Shown: positions 17,244 to 26,442 of the stretch, in pieces
Layout of the letters: each line of letters starts with the position of its first letter
Position numbering within the stretch: position 1 is the first letter of the stretch
Source: JAFGGT01 sp036733165
Lineage (GTDB): Archaea; Methanobacteriota_B; Thermococci; Methanofastidiosales; NM3
DNA length: 64,000 nucleotides
Assembly: GCA_036733165.1 (NCBI GenBank)
Contig: DAINBB010000005.1
Location: 1 to 64,000 of the forward strand
Direction: 5' to 3'
Notes under the pieces: generated by a model
The model's input: only the letters and a program-made list of their open reading frames with translations
Databases searched by the model: none
Told to the model about the DNA's origin: nothing
Translations under genes and position numbers: made by a program

Positions 17244-17252
17244 TTTATAAAT
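17244..17252 (+). promoter_or_regulatory. TATA box upstream of proS
   Basis: TTTATAAAT is centred 27 bp before A17275, the first base of a 15-codon frame, and about 130 bp before the proS ATG. This predicts a leader of about 105 nt that begins with the small frame. Confidence 0.5.
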
Positions 17253-17274
17253 GGCAATCTCAATCAAAACAATC

Positions 17275-17322
17275 ATGTCGTCTGCATCGAATGAAAGAAG
17301 GGATTTACTTCCAGGTCTCTAG
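17275..17322 (+). CDS. Possible 15-residue upstream ORF in the proS leader
   Basis: ATG at 17275 coincides with the predicted transcription start, so it would be read leaderless. The frame of 15 codons ends in Pro-Gly-Leu before TAG and is out of frame with proS. It lies wholly within the proS leader. It could be a regulatory peptide sensing proline charging, but it carries a single proline codon and may be chance. Confidence 0.3.
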   Translation: MSSASNERRDLLPGL

Positions 17323-17378
17323 GACTGACCTTTTCTTAGCCTTGCGGACAGATCTTATCACAACGATTGGTGATTTCT

Positions 17379-18812
17379 ATGAGTGTTGACGAAGGCATTA
17401 CTGTTAGGAAGGATGACGATTATTCTGAATGGTACAATCAGGTCGTCCTAAGGGCCGAGATGGCCGACTTCTCGCCTGTGAAAGGCTGCATGGTGATCAG
17501 GCCGTACGGCTATGCCATATGGGAGAACATCAAGGGTTACCTCAATCAGAGGATTCTCGATACCGGGCATGAGAACGCGTATTTTCCGTTGTTCATTCCG
17601 GAGAGCCTTTTGAAGAAAGAGGCCGAGCATGTCGAGGGTTTCGCCCCGGAGGTCGCATGGGTGACCATGGGCGGCAACACACCCCTTGAGGAACCGCTTG
17701 CAGTGAGGCCGACCTCGGAGACGATAATGTACATAATGTACTCCAAGTGGGTGCGCTCCTACAGGGACCTTCCCATCCTCATCAATCAATGGGCCAACGT
17801 CGTGCGCTGGGAGACCAAGATGACGAAGCTGTTCATGAGGACGAGGGAGTTCCTCTGGCAGGAGGGCCACACCGTGCATGCGACCAAGGAGGAGACGGAC
17901 GAGGAGGTCATGAAGATACTCATGATATACAAGGACGTCTACGAGAAGCTCCTTGCCATACCCGTGGTCGAGGGCAGGAAGACGGACAAGGAGAAGTTCG
18001 CGGGGGCCTTGTACACGATGACCTGCGAGCTGCTCATGCCCGACAGGAGGGCGGTGCAGGGCGCGACTTCCCACAACTTAGGTCAGCACTTCTCCAAGGT
18101 ATTCGACATCATGTTCACTGACAAGGACGAGCAGAAGAAGTACGCATGGCAGGCCTCGTGGGGGATGACCACAAGGACGATAGCATCCCTGATAATGACG
18201 CACGGCGATGACAAGGGGCTTGTGCTCCCGCCGAGGGTCGCGCCGATAGAGGCGGTCATAGTGCCGATAATATTCAAGAAGGACAAGGAGCTTGTCATGG
18301 AAGGCGCCGCCAAGGTGAAGGGCCTTCTGGAAGGATTCAGGGTCAGGCTCGATGACAGGGACTCCTACTCCGCAGGATACAAGTTCAATCACTGGGAGGT
18401 GAGGGGCGTGCCTGTCAGGATAGAGGTGGGTCCGAGGGACGTCAAGAACGAACAGGTGGTCTTCGTCAGGAGGGACACGGGCGAGAAGGTCATTGTGAAG
18501 AACTCCGAGATAAAGGAGAAGCTCAGGGCGACACTTGAGGACATACAGACCTCGCTCTATGCCAAGGCAAGGTCATTCCTGGAAGAGAACACGCACATCG
18601 TGGACGACTACGACAAGTTCATGGACCTGATGAACAACGGCGGCGGAATGATAAAGGTGCAATGGTGCGGTGAAGTTGATTGCGAGGAAGCCATAAAGGA
18701 TGAGACAGGTGCCACATCATCATGCATCCCGATCGGCGAGAAGGCCTCCGGCAAGTGCATATACTGCGGCAGGGAGGCAAAAGAGGTCGTCTACTTCTCG
18801 AAGCACTACTGA
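17379..18812 (+). CDS. proS: Prolyl-tRNA synthetase, archaeal/eukaryotic type
   Basis: 477 residues, the short class-IIa form without the bacterial editing insert. Motif blocks are visible: PVKGCMVIRPYGYAIWE, VRPTSETIMYIMYSKW, and motif 2, VVRWETKMTKLFMRTREFLW with QEGHTVHAT. The anticodon-binding domain (about 290-390) and the C-terminal zinc-like region (CGEVDCEE, CIYCGREA, ending in Tyr) follow. ATG 17379 is chosen because GGTGAT (17369-17374) is its ribosome site; upstream TTG/GTG codons lie in that site. proC follows after ten bases, so tRNA charging and proline synthesis are co-transcribed. Confidence 0.95.
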   Translation: MSVDEGITVRKDDDYSEWYNQVVLRAEMADFSPVKGCMVIRPYGYAIWENIKGYLNQRILDTGHENAYFPLFIPESLLKKEAEHVEGFAPEVAWVTMGGNTPLEEPLAVRPTSETIMYIMYSKWVRSYRDLPILINQWANVVRWETKMTKLFMRTREFLWQEGHTVHATKEETDEEVMKILMIYKDVYEKLLAIPVVEGRKTDKEKFAGALYTMTCELLMPDRRAVQGATSHNLGQHFSKVFDIMFTDKDEQKKYAWQASWGMTTRTIASLIMTHGDDKGLVLPPRVAPIEAVIVPIIFKKDKELVMEGAAKVKGLLEGFRVRLDDRDSYSAGYKFNHWEVRGVPVRIEVGPRDVKNEQVVFVRRDTGEKVIVKNSEIKEKLRATLEDIQTSLYAKARSFLEENTHIVDDYDKFMDLMNNGGGMIKVQWCGEVDCEEAIKDETGATSSCIPIGEKASGKCIYCGREAKEVVYFSKHY

Positions 18813-18822
18813 AGTTGATCAA

Positions 18823-19662
18823 ATGGATAATGAAGAACACAGGGAACTGCACCCCAGGTCCTGGGGGCGCATCGGATTCATAGGTGCGGGAAACATGGCA
18901 TGCGCGATCATAGGCAGCCTGGTCGCCGAGGACCAGGATGTGGACATAGTCGCCTCCAGGCGCTCATCAGACGCGCTCAAGGACATATCGATCAAGTACA
19001 ACGTCGCCACAACGACTGACAACAGGGAGCTCATAGAAACGTCTGATATAGTCATATTCTGCGTAAAACCCCAGTCGCTTTCCCATGTGATAGAAGGGAT
19101 AGCCGATATGGACTTCTCCGAAAAACTGGTGATGAGCATAATCGCGGGGAAGAAGATTGACTATTTCAAGGAGAACCTCTCGAACTGCAAAAAGGTTGTG
19201 AGGGCGATGCCCAATCTGGGTGTTCTCGTCGGCAAGGGGGCCGTCGCCTACGCCGCATCTGGAGAATGTGGAGAGATGGACATCATGAAGGTGAATGCCA
19301 TCCTCAACACAGGAAGCCTTGCGATGCGTGTCAGCGAGGAGGACATCGACACGATAACGGCCTTGAGCGGTTGCGGTCCGGCATTCATAAGCTTCTTCCT
19401 AAAGGCGTTGGAGGACGCCGCTGTCGGCCAGGGGCTTGAGAAGGATGTTGCGAGAAGCCTCCTGTTCCAGACGCTTGCCGGGACCTACGAGTACCTGAGA
19501 CGGAACGGCGATACCTACACAGACTTCATAACAAAGGTCTCATCGAAGGGCGGAGCCACCCTGGCTGGGCTCAAGACGGCCGAATACTATGACATAGAGA
19601 GGTCCATATGCGAGATGGTAAGGGCGGCGACCGACCGTTCCAGGGAACTTGCAGAGGAATGA
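18823..19662 (+). CDS. proC: Pyrroline-5-carboxylate reductase
   Basis: 279 residues. Last step of proline synthesis: NAD(P)H reduction of pyrroline-5-carboxylate. The Rossmann motif is IGFIGAGNMACAIIGS (about 16-31), the family blocks are VRAMPNLGVLVGKGA and ALSGCGPAFISFFL, and the C-terminal substrate region is TKVSSKGGATLAGL. ATG 18823 follows GTTGATC after the proS stop. It forms an operon with proS. Confidence 0.93.
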   Translation: MDNEEHRELHPRSWGRIGFIGAGNMACAIIGSLVAEDQDVDIVASRRSSDALKDISIKYNVATTTDNRELIETSDIVIFCVKPQSLSHVIEGIADMDFSEKLVMSIIAGKKIDYFKENLSNCKKVVRAMPNLGVLVGKGAVAYAASGECGEMDIMKVNAILNTGSLAMRVSEEDIDTITALSGCGPAFISFFLKALEDAAVGQGLEKDVARSLLFQTLAGTYEYLRRNGDTYTDFITKVSSKGGATLAGLKTAEYYDIERSICEMVRAATDRSRELAEE

Positions 19663-19663
19663 G

Positions 19664-20470
19664 CTATCTGACGAAGTAGTAGTCCCCACACTCCTTCTCG
19701 TCATCGAAAATGAACGTGAACCCCCATTTCTCAAGAAGTTCCTTTATCTTTCTCTTCAGTTCCTCTCCATGGTATTCGACAACTACCCTCTCCGTCCTGG
19801 CAAGCACGTCCTCGGCGCCCTTGAACACCCTGTATTCCGCCCCCTCAACATCGACCTTCAGTATGTCCACCTTGTCGACACCCTTGAGAACGTTGTCAAG
19901 CTTTGCCGACCTGACCATTATCTCCCTTATCCTTGCGGTGTCCAACCAGGGCCGGTATCCGAATATCCTGAATCCCCCTATTGCGGTTATCTCGTCCACG
20001 AGCTGGAACGATTCGTTCTCGTCTATGTCCGAGAGGGCCAAGTTATTCGTCACCACGTCCTTGAGGCCGTTCTCCGTTATGTTCCTCTCGAGCATCTTGA
20101 AGGCCATTGGATTGGGCTCGAACGCGTATATCGTCAGGTCGGGATTGTTCTGCTTCATCTTCATGGTATAGTAACCTTCGTTGGCACCCACGTCCACCAC
20201 CACGGAGGCGTCATCTCCCCTGAAACCCGCCATCTTCTGATGTTGATCCTCGAGAAATATCTCGGAGAGGATGTCTATCGACGAGTTGGCGCATTTCCGC
20301 GCCATATGGAACGTGTATCCGAACAGTTTGAGCTTTAAAACCTCATCGCCCTTGACGATCTCCCTCTTTTCCCTGACATTGGAATGGTCCTTGCGTATGG
20401 TCCTCAGGGCCTTTTTGGTGCCCTCGTCCTTCGCATGTTTCATCAACCCATCGAAATCAGCGTTGCTCAT
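19664..20470 (-). CDS. FkbM-family SAM-dependent methyltransferase
   Basis: 268 residues. The N-terminal 85 residues are charged and of unclear role. The Rossmann methyltransferase region has VVVDVGANEGYYTM (about 100-113, SAM motif I), IYAFEPNPMAFKML and VDILKVDVEGAEYRVFKG, the FkbM signature. FkbM enzymes O-methylate sugars or small molecules. The ATG at 20470 is preferred: an AT-rich TATA-like box about 27 bp upstream predicts a leaderless message there. It converges with proC one base after its stop. Confidence 0.82.
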   Translation of the reverse strand: MSNADFDGLMKHAKDEGTKKALRTIRKDHSNVREKREIVKGDEVLKLKLFGYTFHMARKCANSSIDILSEIFLEDQHQKMAGFRGDDASVVVDVGANEGYYTMKMKQNNPDLTIYAFEPNPMAFKMLERNITENGLKDVVTNNLALSDIDENESFQLVDEITAIGGFRIFGYRPWLDTARIREIMVRSAKLDNVLKGVDKVDILKVDVEGAEYRVFKGAEDVLARTERVVVEYHGEELKRKIKELLEKWGFTFIFDDEKECGDYYFVR

Positions 20471-20542
20471 AAAATGTAATATGGCGGACAATCATAAAAT
20501 ATTTATTGAGCATTTGCGGTCAATACTTCCGGCCTCTCAGGA

Positions 20543-20555
20543 AATATTTATATTT
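20543..20555 (+). promoter_or_regulatory. TATA box of glyS
   Basis: The box contains TTTATATT centred about 27 bp before the glyS ATG at 20578, so the message should be leaderless. The divergent FkbM promoter overlaps the same 100-bp spacer. Confidence 0.55.
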
Positions 20556-20577
20556 GTACCATATTTTCTTATTATCT

Positions 20578-22035
20578 ATGAAGGTCGACGAGATCATGGA
20601 CATTGCCCTGAGAAGGGGCTTCATCTTCCCGGCATCGGAGATATACGGGGGGGTATCTGGTTTCTGGGAGTACGGCCACCTTGGCACACTCTTGAAGAGG
20701 AACTGGGAGGACGCTTGGAGAAGACACTTTCTCGGGCTTGACAATAACTATTACGAGATCACAACAACGAACATAATGCCGAAGTCGGTGTTCGAGGGCT
20801 CCGGCCACCTGGAGAACTTCAACGACCCGCTCACATCCTGCCAGAAGTGCAATCAGAGATTCAGGGCCGACGACCTGATCCAGGAGGCAACAGGCAGGAA
20901 CGTTGAGGACCTCACGCCGGAGGAGATGTACGAGGTCATAAAGGAGAAGGGCATCGTATGTCCAAAGTGCAAGGGCGAGCTTGGCGAGGTCAACTGGTTC
21001 AACATGATGTTCCAGCTCAACATAGGCGCGGCCGGCGGGCTTACCGGCTATCTCAGGCCCGAGACCGCACAGGGCTCCTTCGTCTCCTTCAAGAGGATGC
21101 ATGAGGTCATGAGGAACAGGATCCCCATGGGCCTGGCAATCGTCGGCAGGGTGTACCGCAACGAGATATCGCCGAGGCAGGGATTCTTCAGGCTGAGGGA
21201 GTTCAGCCAGGCAGAGCTTCAGATATTCTTCGACCCCGACACTCTCGGGGGGCATGAGGACTTCGATCTGGTGGCCGACTACAAACTACGTGTAAAGCCT
21301 CTCGATCTGGATGAGAATGCTGACATGACATGCAGCGAGCTCTCGGAGAGGTACGGTATAGGCAGATTCTATGTATATCACATGGCGAAGATACAGGAGT
21401 TCTACCTTGACGTCATAGGGATACCAAGGGAGAAGTTCAGATTCAGGGAGCTCTCAGAGAAGGAGAGGGCGTTCTACAACAAGCTGCACTGGGACATAGA
21501 GGTGGACATGGAGACCCTCGGCGGTTTCAAGGAAGTGGCCGGCATACACTACAGGACCGACCACGACCTCGGCGGGCATCTCAAGAACTCTAAACAGAAT
21601 CTTCAGGTCAATATCGAGGGCAAGAAATTTGTGCCGCACGTGCTCGAGCTCAGCTTCGGTGTGGACAGGAACTTCTGGGCGATGCTAGACCTTTTCTACG
21701 TGAAGGAAGAGGAGCGGACGCTCTTCAGGTTCAAGCCTTCGATGGCCCCGCTAAAGGTGGCGGTCTTCCCGCTCTTGAACAAACCCGAGCTCAAGGAAAA
21801 GTCCATGGAGGTCTATAACGAGATCAAGGATGTTTTCCAGACCGATTACGACAGGGGCGGTTCCATCGGCAGGAGATACAGGAGACAGGACGAGGTGGGC
21901 ACGCCCTTTGGCGTGACCGTCGACTTCGACACGATAGAGAAAGGCACAGTGACAATAAGGGACAGGGACACGATGGAACAGGTTATAGTGCCTGTTTCAG
22001 ACATCAAGGATGAGCTTATCCAGAGGGTCCTTTAG
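20578..22035 (+). CDS. glyS: Glycyl-tRNA synthetase, dimeric class II
   Basis: 485 residues, the archaeal/eukaryotic alpha2 form. Blocks in order: GFIFPASEIYGGVSGFWEYG, MPKSVFEGSGHLENF, and a zinc-like pair CQKCNQRF and CPKCKGEL. Then come LRPETAQGSFVSFKR and motif 2 RVYRNEISPRQGFFRLREF, and finally the C-terminal anticodon domain (about 380-485). The ATG at 20578 fits the TATA spacing. It ends in TAG. Confidence 0.95.
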   Translation: MKVDEIMDIALRRGFIFPASEIYGGVSGFWEYGHLGTLLKRNWEDAWRRHFLGLDNNYYEITTTNIMPKSVFEGSGHLENFNDPLTSCQKCNQRFRADDLIQEATGRNVEDLTPEEMYEVIKEKGIVCPKCKGELGEVNWFNMMFQLNIGAAGGLTGYLRPETAQGSFVSFKRMHEVMRNRIPMGLAIVGRVYRNEISPRQGFFRLREFSQAELQIFFDPDTLGGHEDFDLVADYKLRVKPLDLDENADMTCSELSERYGIGRFYVYHMAKIQEFYLDVIGIPREKFRFRELSEKERAFYNKLHWDIEVDMETLGGFKEVAGIHYRTDHDLGGHLKNSKQNLQVNIEGKKFVPHVLELSFGVDRNFWAMLDLFYVKEEERTLFRFKPSMAPLKVAVFPLLNKPELKEKSMEVYNEIKDVFQTDYDRGGSIGRRYRRQDEVGTPFGVTVDFDTIEKGTVTIRDRDTMEQVIVPVSDIKDELIQRVL

Positions 22036-22341
22036 GACCCGACGGAAGCCCCTCGATTGACCCATCATATGACTTTAGGATTCTAAATTCCAATAAATAA
22101 TAAAACATCCGGCCGCAAAAAGACCGGCTTATTTTTGCATCATTTCACATATCCAATTCTGAAACCAAAACTATGATGTTTTTCCTGATTATATTTTAGA
22201 TTTCTATAATTATTTAATATATTATAGAGTATATGTCTAAAATGTATTAAAAAACACACCTTATGTATAAAATATATTAGTGGACACGTTTTTATAATAT
22301 AAAGATAAATCCTTCATGTTAATACAACTGGGTGGATGGAT
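22036..22341. other. AT-rich gap and promoter of the beta-helix protein
   Basis: No gene is seen. A short GC block with CCGG repeated (about 22109-22128), followed by TTATTTTT, may end glyS transcription. A TATA box TTTATAAT at 22290-22298 predicts a start near 22321, with GGTGG (22331-22335) as ribosome site. Just before it is an imperfect direct repeat of 19 bp with a 30-bp period (22239-22257 and 22269-22287, both AAAAT.TATTA with a CAC ending). Confidence 0.45.
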
Positions 22342-24960
22342 ATGAAGATATTTTCAGTTATTATAACCTTAGTTCTATTGCTCTCTCTTTTTGCTGTATT
22401 ACCGATCTCTGCCGCGCCGACAGAGGTATGGGTGGACGATGACGGCCCCGACAACGGCACGGACCATTTCGACACGATTCAAGAAGGGGTCAATGCTGTC
22501 GAAGTCGGTGGAACGGTCCATGTAGCCGCGGGAACGTACCTGCTGAGCGCTGAGATATATGTCGACAAGGACATCTCCCTCCTTGGAGAGGACGAATCCA
22601 CAACCATACTTGACGGACAAAACACAGTCAGGATAATGCGCATAAATACGGATTGCAATGACGTCATAGACGGGTTTACATTCCAAAACGGATCAATGCC
22701 CAGCGGAGGCGGATTGTACATCGGTTGGGGATCTTCGTCAATTGTGTCCAACTGCACATTTCTGAATAACTCTGCGGATAATTATGGTGCGGGAATATAC
22801 AACCATCAGTATGCCTCACCAACCATCACGAACTGCACATTAACAAATAACTCTTCGAGTCAATATGGAGGGGGCATGTACAATAGCGACAATTCCTCGC
22901 CAACTGTCATGAACTGCACCTTCTCAGGGAACACGGCAACTACTTCTGGAGGGGGCATTTACAATAGCGACAGCTCCTCACTATCCATCACGGACTGCAC
23001 ATTTTCAGAGAACACGGCGAGTAGCGGGGGTGGCATATATAACGATTATTCCCCATCAACCATTACGAACTGCACATTTTCAGGCAACACGGCATCTGGC
23101 GGCGGCGGAATATATAACTGGCAATCCACCTCAATCATCACGGACTGCACCTTCTCAGGCAACACAGGAAATAATGCTGGCGGAGGAATTTATAATTCAG
23201 CCTCCCCTACTATCACGGACTGCACATTCTCAGGCAACTCTTCTGATTCTGGTGCGGGCATGTACAATTACATTGGTTCCTCGCCAACCATCACGAACTG
23301 CGTCTTCTCAGACAACACGGCTACTAACAACGGTGGAGGAATGTACAATCAAGTCGATTCCTCATCAACTGTCACGAACTGCACCTTCTCAGGGAACACG
23401 GCAACGGATGGTGGAGGGATGTTTAACATACAATCCACTCCAACTGTCACGGACTGCATTCTTTGGGGGAATTCGCCCGAAGAGATATACAATAACAGTT
23501 CCACACCCGTTGTCACATATTGCGATGTACAAGGAGGGTATACAGGTCTGGGAAACATTGACGAAGATCCTCTTTTCGAGGACGCCTCGAGCGAAAACTA
23601 CATGCTTACCGGAGATTCTCCATGCATTGACGCCGGCATTGACACGAGCGGCTCGGCCTACGGCAACGTCACAGACGACATAGATGACACATTGCGCCCG
23701 CAAAGAGGCTCATATGACATTGGTGCATACGAACGAATCTATCCTGCGCCGGCAGAGGTATGGGTGGACGTTGGCGGTCCAGACAATGGCTATGATCAAT
23801 TCGACACCATCCAGGAAGGGATTGATGCTGTCGAATCTGGGGGAACGGTCCATGTAGCCGCGGGAACGTACCTGCTGAGCGCTGAGATATATATTGACAA
23901 GGACATCTCCCTCCTTGGAGAGGACGAATCCACAACGATACTTGACGGACAAGGCACAGTCAGGATAATGCGGACGTCAGATTTGGATCAAGATAACGTC
24001 ATAGATGGGTTTACATTTCAAAATGGATATGCATCTGATGGCGCGGGCATGTACAACATAGCCTATTCCTCACCAATCGTATCCAACTGTACCTTCCTCA
24101 ACAACTCGGCGAATAGCTATGGCGCGGGCATATTCAATAACAATTATTCCTCGCCGACTATCGCGAACTGCACCTTCTCAGGGAACACGGCATCTATTTC
24201 GGGCGGAGGCATTTACAATAACAATGCTTCCTCACCGGCTATAAAAAACTGCATCTTCTCAGAGAATACGGCAACTAACTATGGTGGTGGCATTTACAAC
24301 AATTCTTCTGCAAACCCGACTGTCACGAACTGCACGTTCTCGGCCAACACATCAAATATATTTGGTGGCGCTGTCTACAACTATTACTCTTCACCAACCA
24401 TCACGAACTGTATTCTTTGGGGGGATTCGCCCGATGAGATATACAATGTCAGTTCCACACCCGTTGTCACCTATTGCGATGTACAGGGAGGTTACGAAGG
24501 TGTTGGCAATATAGACCTGGATCCTGAGTTCGTGGATGCCTCAGGAGGCAATCTGAGATTGTTCTCCAGTTCGCCATGCCTAGATTCAGGCACTGACACC
24601 AGCGGCCCAGCCTACGGCGGCGTCACAGACGACATCGAAAGCGTATCGCGTCCGCAGGGCGTTGCCTATGACATTGGCGCCTACGAGAAAAGCTTCAATG
24701 AGAACACTTTCATATTTAACCTCTCCATCGGTTGGAATCTCGTGTCCTGGCACGGGCAGAACAACACTCCGTTAAGCGAGGCTTTGCAAGGCCTAGAGGC
24801 GCATATCGACTACGTCTACAGGTGGAACGCCGAACTGGGGATGTACGAGTATTCCCACTATATCAATGAGGAACTTGGATGGCAGGGCAATTTTGAGACG
24901 TTGGACTATGAATATGGATATTGGATCCATAGCTTGGCTGATTGTGTCTGGACAATATAG
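22342..24960 (+). CDS. Secreted parallel beta-helix (adhesin-like) protein
   Basis: 872 residues. An N-terminal signal peptide (about 1-24, hydrophobic, ending ISAAP) exports it. The body is two large modules (about 25-475 and 476-790), each starting with EVWVD-GPDNG, then a VHVAAGTYLLSAEIY strand block, then many 20-25-residue turns of the type GGGIYN-SSPTITNCTFSGNTA, which stack into a right-handed beta-helix. Each module ends with a DI-RPQG-YDIGAYE block. The last 80 residues (GWNLVSWHG onward) form a separate domain that probably anchors or caps the protein. Asn-rich NCT/NNS sequons suggest glycosylation. It resembles adhesin-like surface proteins of methanogens. ATG 22342 is preferred over 22336 because of the GGTGG spacing. 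Confidence 0.8.
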   Translation: MKIFSVIITLVLLLSLFAVLPISAAPTEVWVDDDGPDNGTDHFDTIQEGVNAVEVGGTVHVAAGTYLLSAEIYVDKDISLLGEDESTTILDGQNTVRIMRINTDCNDVIDGFTFQNGSMPSGGGLYIGWGSSSIVSNCTFLNNSADNYGAGIYNHQYASPTITNCTLTNNSSSQYGGGMYNSDNSSPTVMNCTFSGNTATTSGGGIYNSDSSSLSITDCTFSENTASSGGGIYNDYSPSTITNCTFSGNTASGGGGIYNWQSTSIITDCTFSGNTGNNAGGGIYNSASPTITDCTFSGNSSDSGAGMYNYIGSSPTITNCVFSDNTATNNGGGMYNQVDSSSTVTNCTFSGNTATDGGGMFNIQSTPTVTDCILWGNSPEEIYNNSSTPVVTYCDVQGGYTGLGNIDEDPLFEDASSENYMLTGDSPCIDAGIDTSGSAYGNVTDDIDDTLRPQRGSYDIGAYERIYPAPAEVWVDVGGPDNGYDQFDTIQEGIDAVESGGTVHVAAGTYLLSAEIYIDKDISLLGEDESTTILDGQGTVRIMRTSDLDQDNVIDGFTFQNGYASDGAGMYNIAYSSPIVSNCTFLNNSANSYGAGIFNNNYSSPTIANCTFSGNTASISGGGIYNNNASSPAIKNCIFSENTATNYGGGIYNNSSANPTVTNCTFSANTSNIFGGAVYNYYSSPTITNCILWGDSPDEIYNVSSTPVVTYCDVQGGYEGVGNIDLDPEFVDASGGNLRLFSSSPCLDSGTDTSGPAYGGVTDDIESVSRPQGVAYDIGAYEKSFNENTFIFNLSIGWNLVSWHGQNNTPLSEALQGLEAHIDYVYRWNAELGMYEYSHYINEELGWQGNFETLDYEYGYWIHSLADCVWTI
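22503..23965 (+). repeat. Internal duplication in the beta-helix gene
   Basis: The stretch around 22503-22636 recurs almost unchanged at about 23835-23968, an offset of 1332 bp or 444 codons. Third codon positions are also nearly the same there. The near-identity at DNA level, strongest over the AGTYLLSAEIY to TTILDGQ region, shows recent duplication or gene conversion between the two modules. Confidence 0.75.
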
Positions 24961-24979
24961 TCACATATTGAATTATATC

Positions 24980-25017
24980 TTCTATTCTTTCTTTTTCTAA
25001 TATTTACTTTTTTTATC
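24980..25017 (+). terminator. T-rich terminator after the beta-helix gene
   Basis: Several T runs (TTCTTTCTTTTTC, then TTTACTTTTTTT) begin about 20 bases after the stop. They separate this gene from the convergent cobA-hemD gene. Confidence 0.45.
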
Positions 25018-25026
25018 CGTCTGCCT

Positions 25027-26442
25027 TCATTTTCTGTTATTTTGATAAATAAGGTCGGTCGCGGCACCAATCATAGATTCAATGGTGCTTGCTGCCGATT
25101 CCATATGCGGGGGGATGCCCGCACTTTTCAGGGCGGCGGTGGTCTGCGGGCCAATTGATATCCTTATTTGGCCATCCTTCACCATATGCGCGATCGCGTT
25201 TACCATCGCAGTGCTGGTAAAGAATATGACGTCGGCCTCGGTTATCGCCCCTAAAAATAGCGCGCCAAAATCGATGTCGTACACCGGAACCTCGCTATAC
25301 TCAAGCTCCGTGAGCATGGACCCCAGGACATTGGATGCCTTGGATGACCTTAGTCCCACCACCTTGTCCTGCGGCTTTACAATCTTTCTCAAAAGCATCA
25401 CAAGCCCCTCTGATGTGTATTCGTCAGGCATCTCGGCATACAGTCCTATTCCCTCTAGCGCCCGCTTTGTCCCGGGACCTATGGCCACGTAGGACTTGTC
25501 CCTGTTGGCAAGCAGGTCATCCTTCAATAGGGGGACGGTGTTTGCGCTGGTGATGACAACATGGGTCGCAGATTCGAGCTCGTGCCTGTCCCATTCAATG
25601 GGCGTCAGTTCATAATGCCCGCCGTTCAATGCGTGCGCTCCCAGACCCTCGATGATCGTCCTCGTCGACTCGAACTGCTCAGGGGCCCTCATGACAAGTA
25701 TCCTCTTGCCCCTGATGCCTTCAAGTTTTCTGCCGAACCACATTGCATCCCCGCCCGCGGGTTGGGCAGCGCCGACGACTATCACAGATGGCGCAGGTAT
25801 CTCCTTCTTCCTCATCTCCTCAAGCGTGCCTGAGATGACCTTCTGGGCGTATGTAGTGGCGTTGTTCACTGCATGGACAGGCGTCTTCGGGTCGTATCCC
25901 ATCCCTATCAGGTCCTTGCCAATGTCGCGGAACGAACTGGCCCCCATGAGTATCACCAAGGTCCCTGAAAGGGAGCTGTATGTGTCCTTCACACGGGATG
26001 AGTCCCATCTGTGCCCCGTTATGAAGGTCACGGATGTGTTGTTCTCCCTATGGGTGACAGGTATCCCTGCATAGGCGGGTCCAGCGATGGCGGAGGTTAT
26101 GCCAGGCACTATCTCGAAAGGGATTCCTGCCCCAATGAGGGACTCCATCTCCTCCCCGCCCCTTCCGAAGACGAAGGGGTCGCCGCCCTTGAGGCGAACG
26201 ACGCAATCATGTTCTCTCCCGTATCTCACGAGCAGTTCGTTGATGTCCTCCTGGGCCATGGAATGATTCGACGGCGCCTTCCCGACGAAGACCTTCAGAC
26301 ATCGTCCCTTCGCATGGTCGATAAGGGAGGGATTGACGAGCCTGTCGTACAGTATGACGTCCGCCCTCTTTATAAGTTCAAGACCCCTTACCGTGATCAG
26401 TCCCGGATCCCCAGGTCCAGCGCCCACAAGATAGACCGTCAT
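25027..26442 (-). CDS. cobA-hemD: Uroporphyrinogen-III methyltransferase/synthase fusion
   Basis: 471 residues joining two enzymes. Residues about 1-240 are the SAM-dependent methyltransferase making precorrin-2, with YLVGAGPGDPGLIT, VRLKGGDPFVFGRGGEE and GIPVTHR. Residues about 245-471 are uroporphyrinogen-III synthase, which closes the tetrapyrrole ring; its sequence is weakly conserved but shows VVITSANTV, AIGPGTKRAL and VIFFTSTAMVNA. Active sites are thus arranged opposite to pathway order (synthase second). The start at 26442 overlaps hemC by four bases. It is the last gene of the hem run. Confidence 0.93.
   Translation of the reverse strand: MTVYLVGAGPGDPGLITVRGLELIKRADVILYDRLVNPSLIDHAKGRCLKVFVGKAPSNHSMAQEDINELLVRYGREHDCVVRLKGGDPFVFGRGGEEMESLIGAGIPFEIVPGITSAIAGPAYAGIPVTHRENNTSVTFITGHRWDSSRVKDTYSSLSGTLVILMGASSFRDIGKDLIGMGYDPKTPVHAVNNATTYAQKVISGTLEEMRKKEIPAPSVIVVGAAQPAGGDAMWFGRKLEGIRGKRILVMRAPEQFESTRTIIEGLGAHALNGGHYELTPIEWDRHELESATHVVITSANTVPLLKDDLLANRDKSYVAIGPGTKRALEGIGLYAEMPDEYTSEGLVMLLRKIVKPQDKVVGLRSSKASNVLGSMLTELEYSEVPVYDIDFGALFLGAITEADVIFFTSTAMVNAIAHMVKDGQIRISIGPQTTAALKSAGIPPHMESAASTIESMIGAATDLIYQNNRK

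Noticed and set aside
22336..24960. Periodic repeats that could suggest a CRISPR array
   Set aside because: The repeats are in frame, protein-level beta-helix turns of varying length inside one open frame, with no regular spacer or identical repeat unit.
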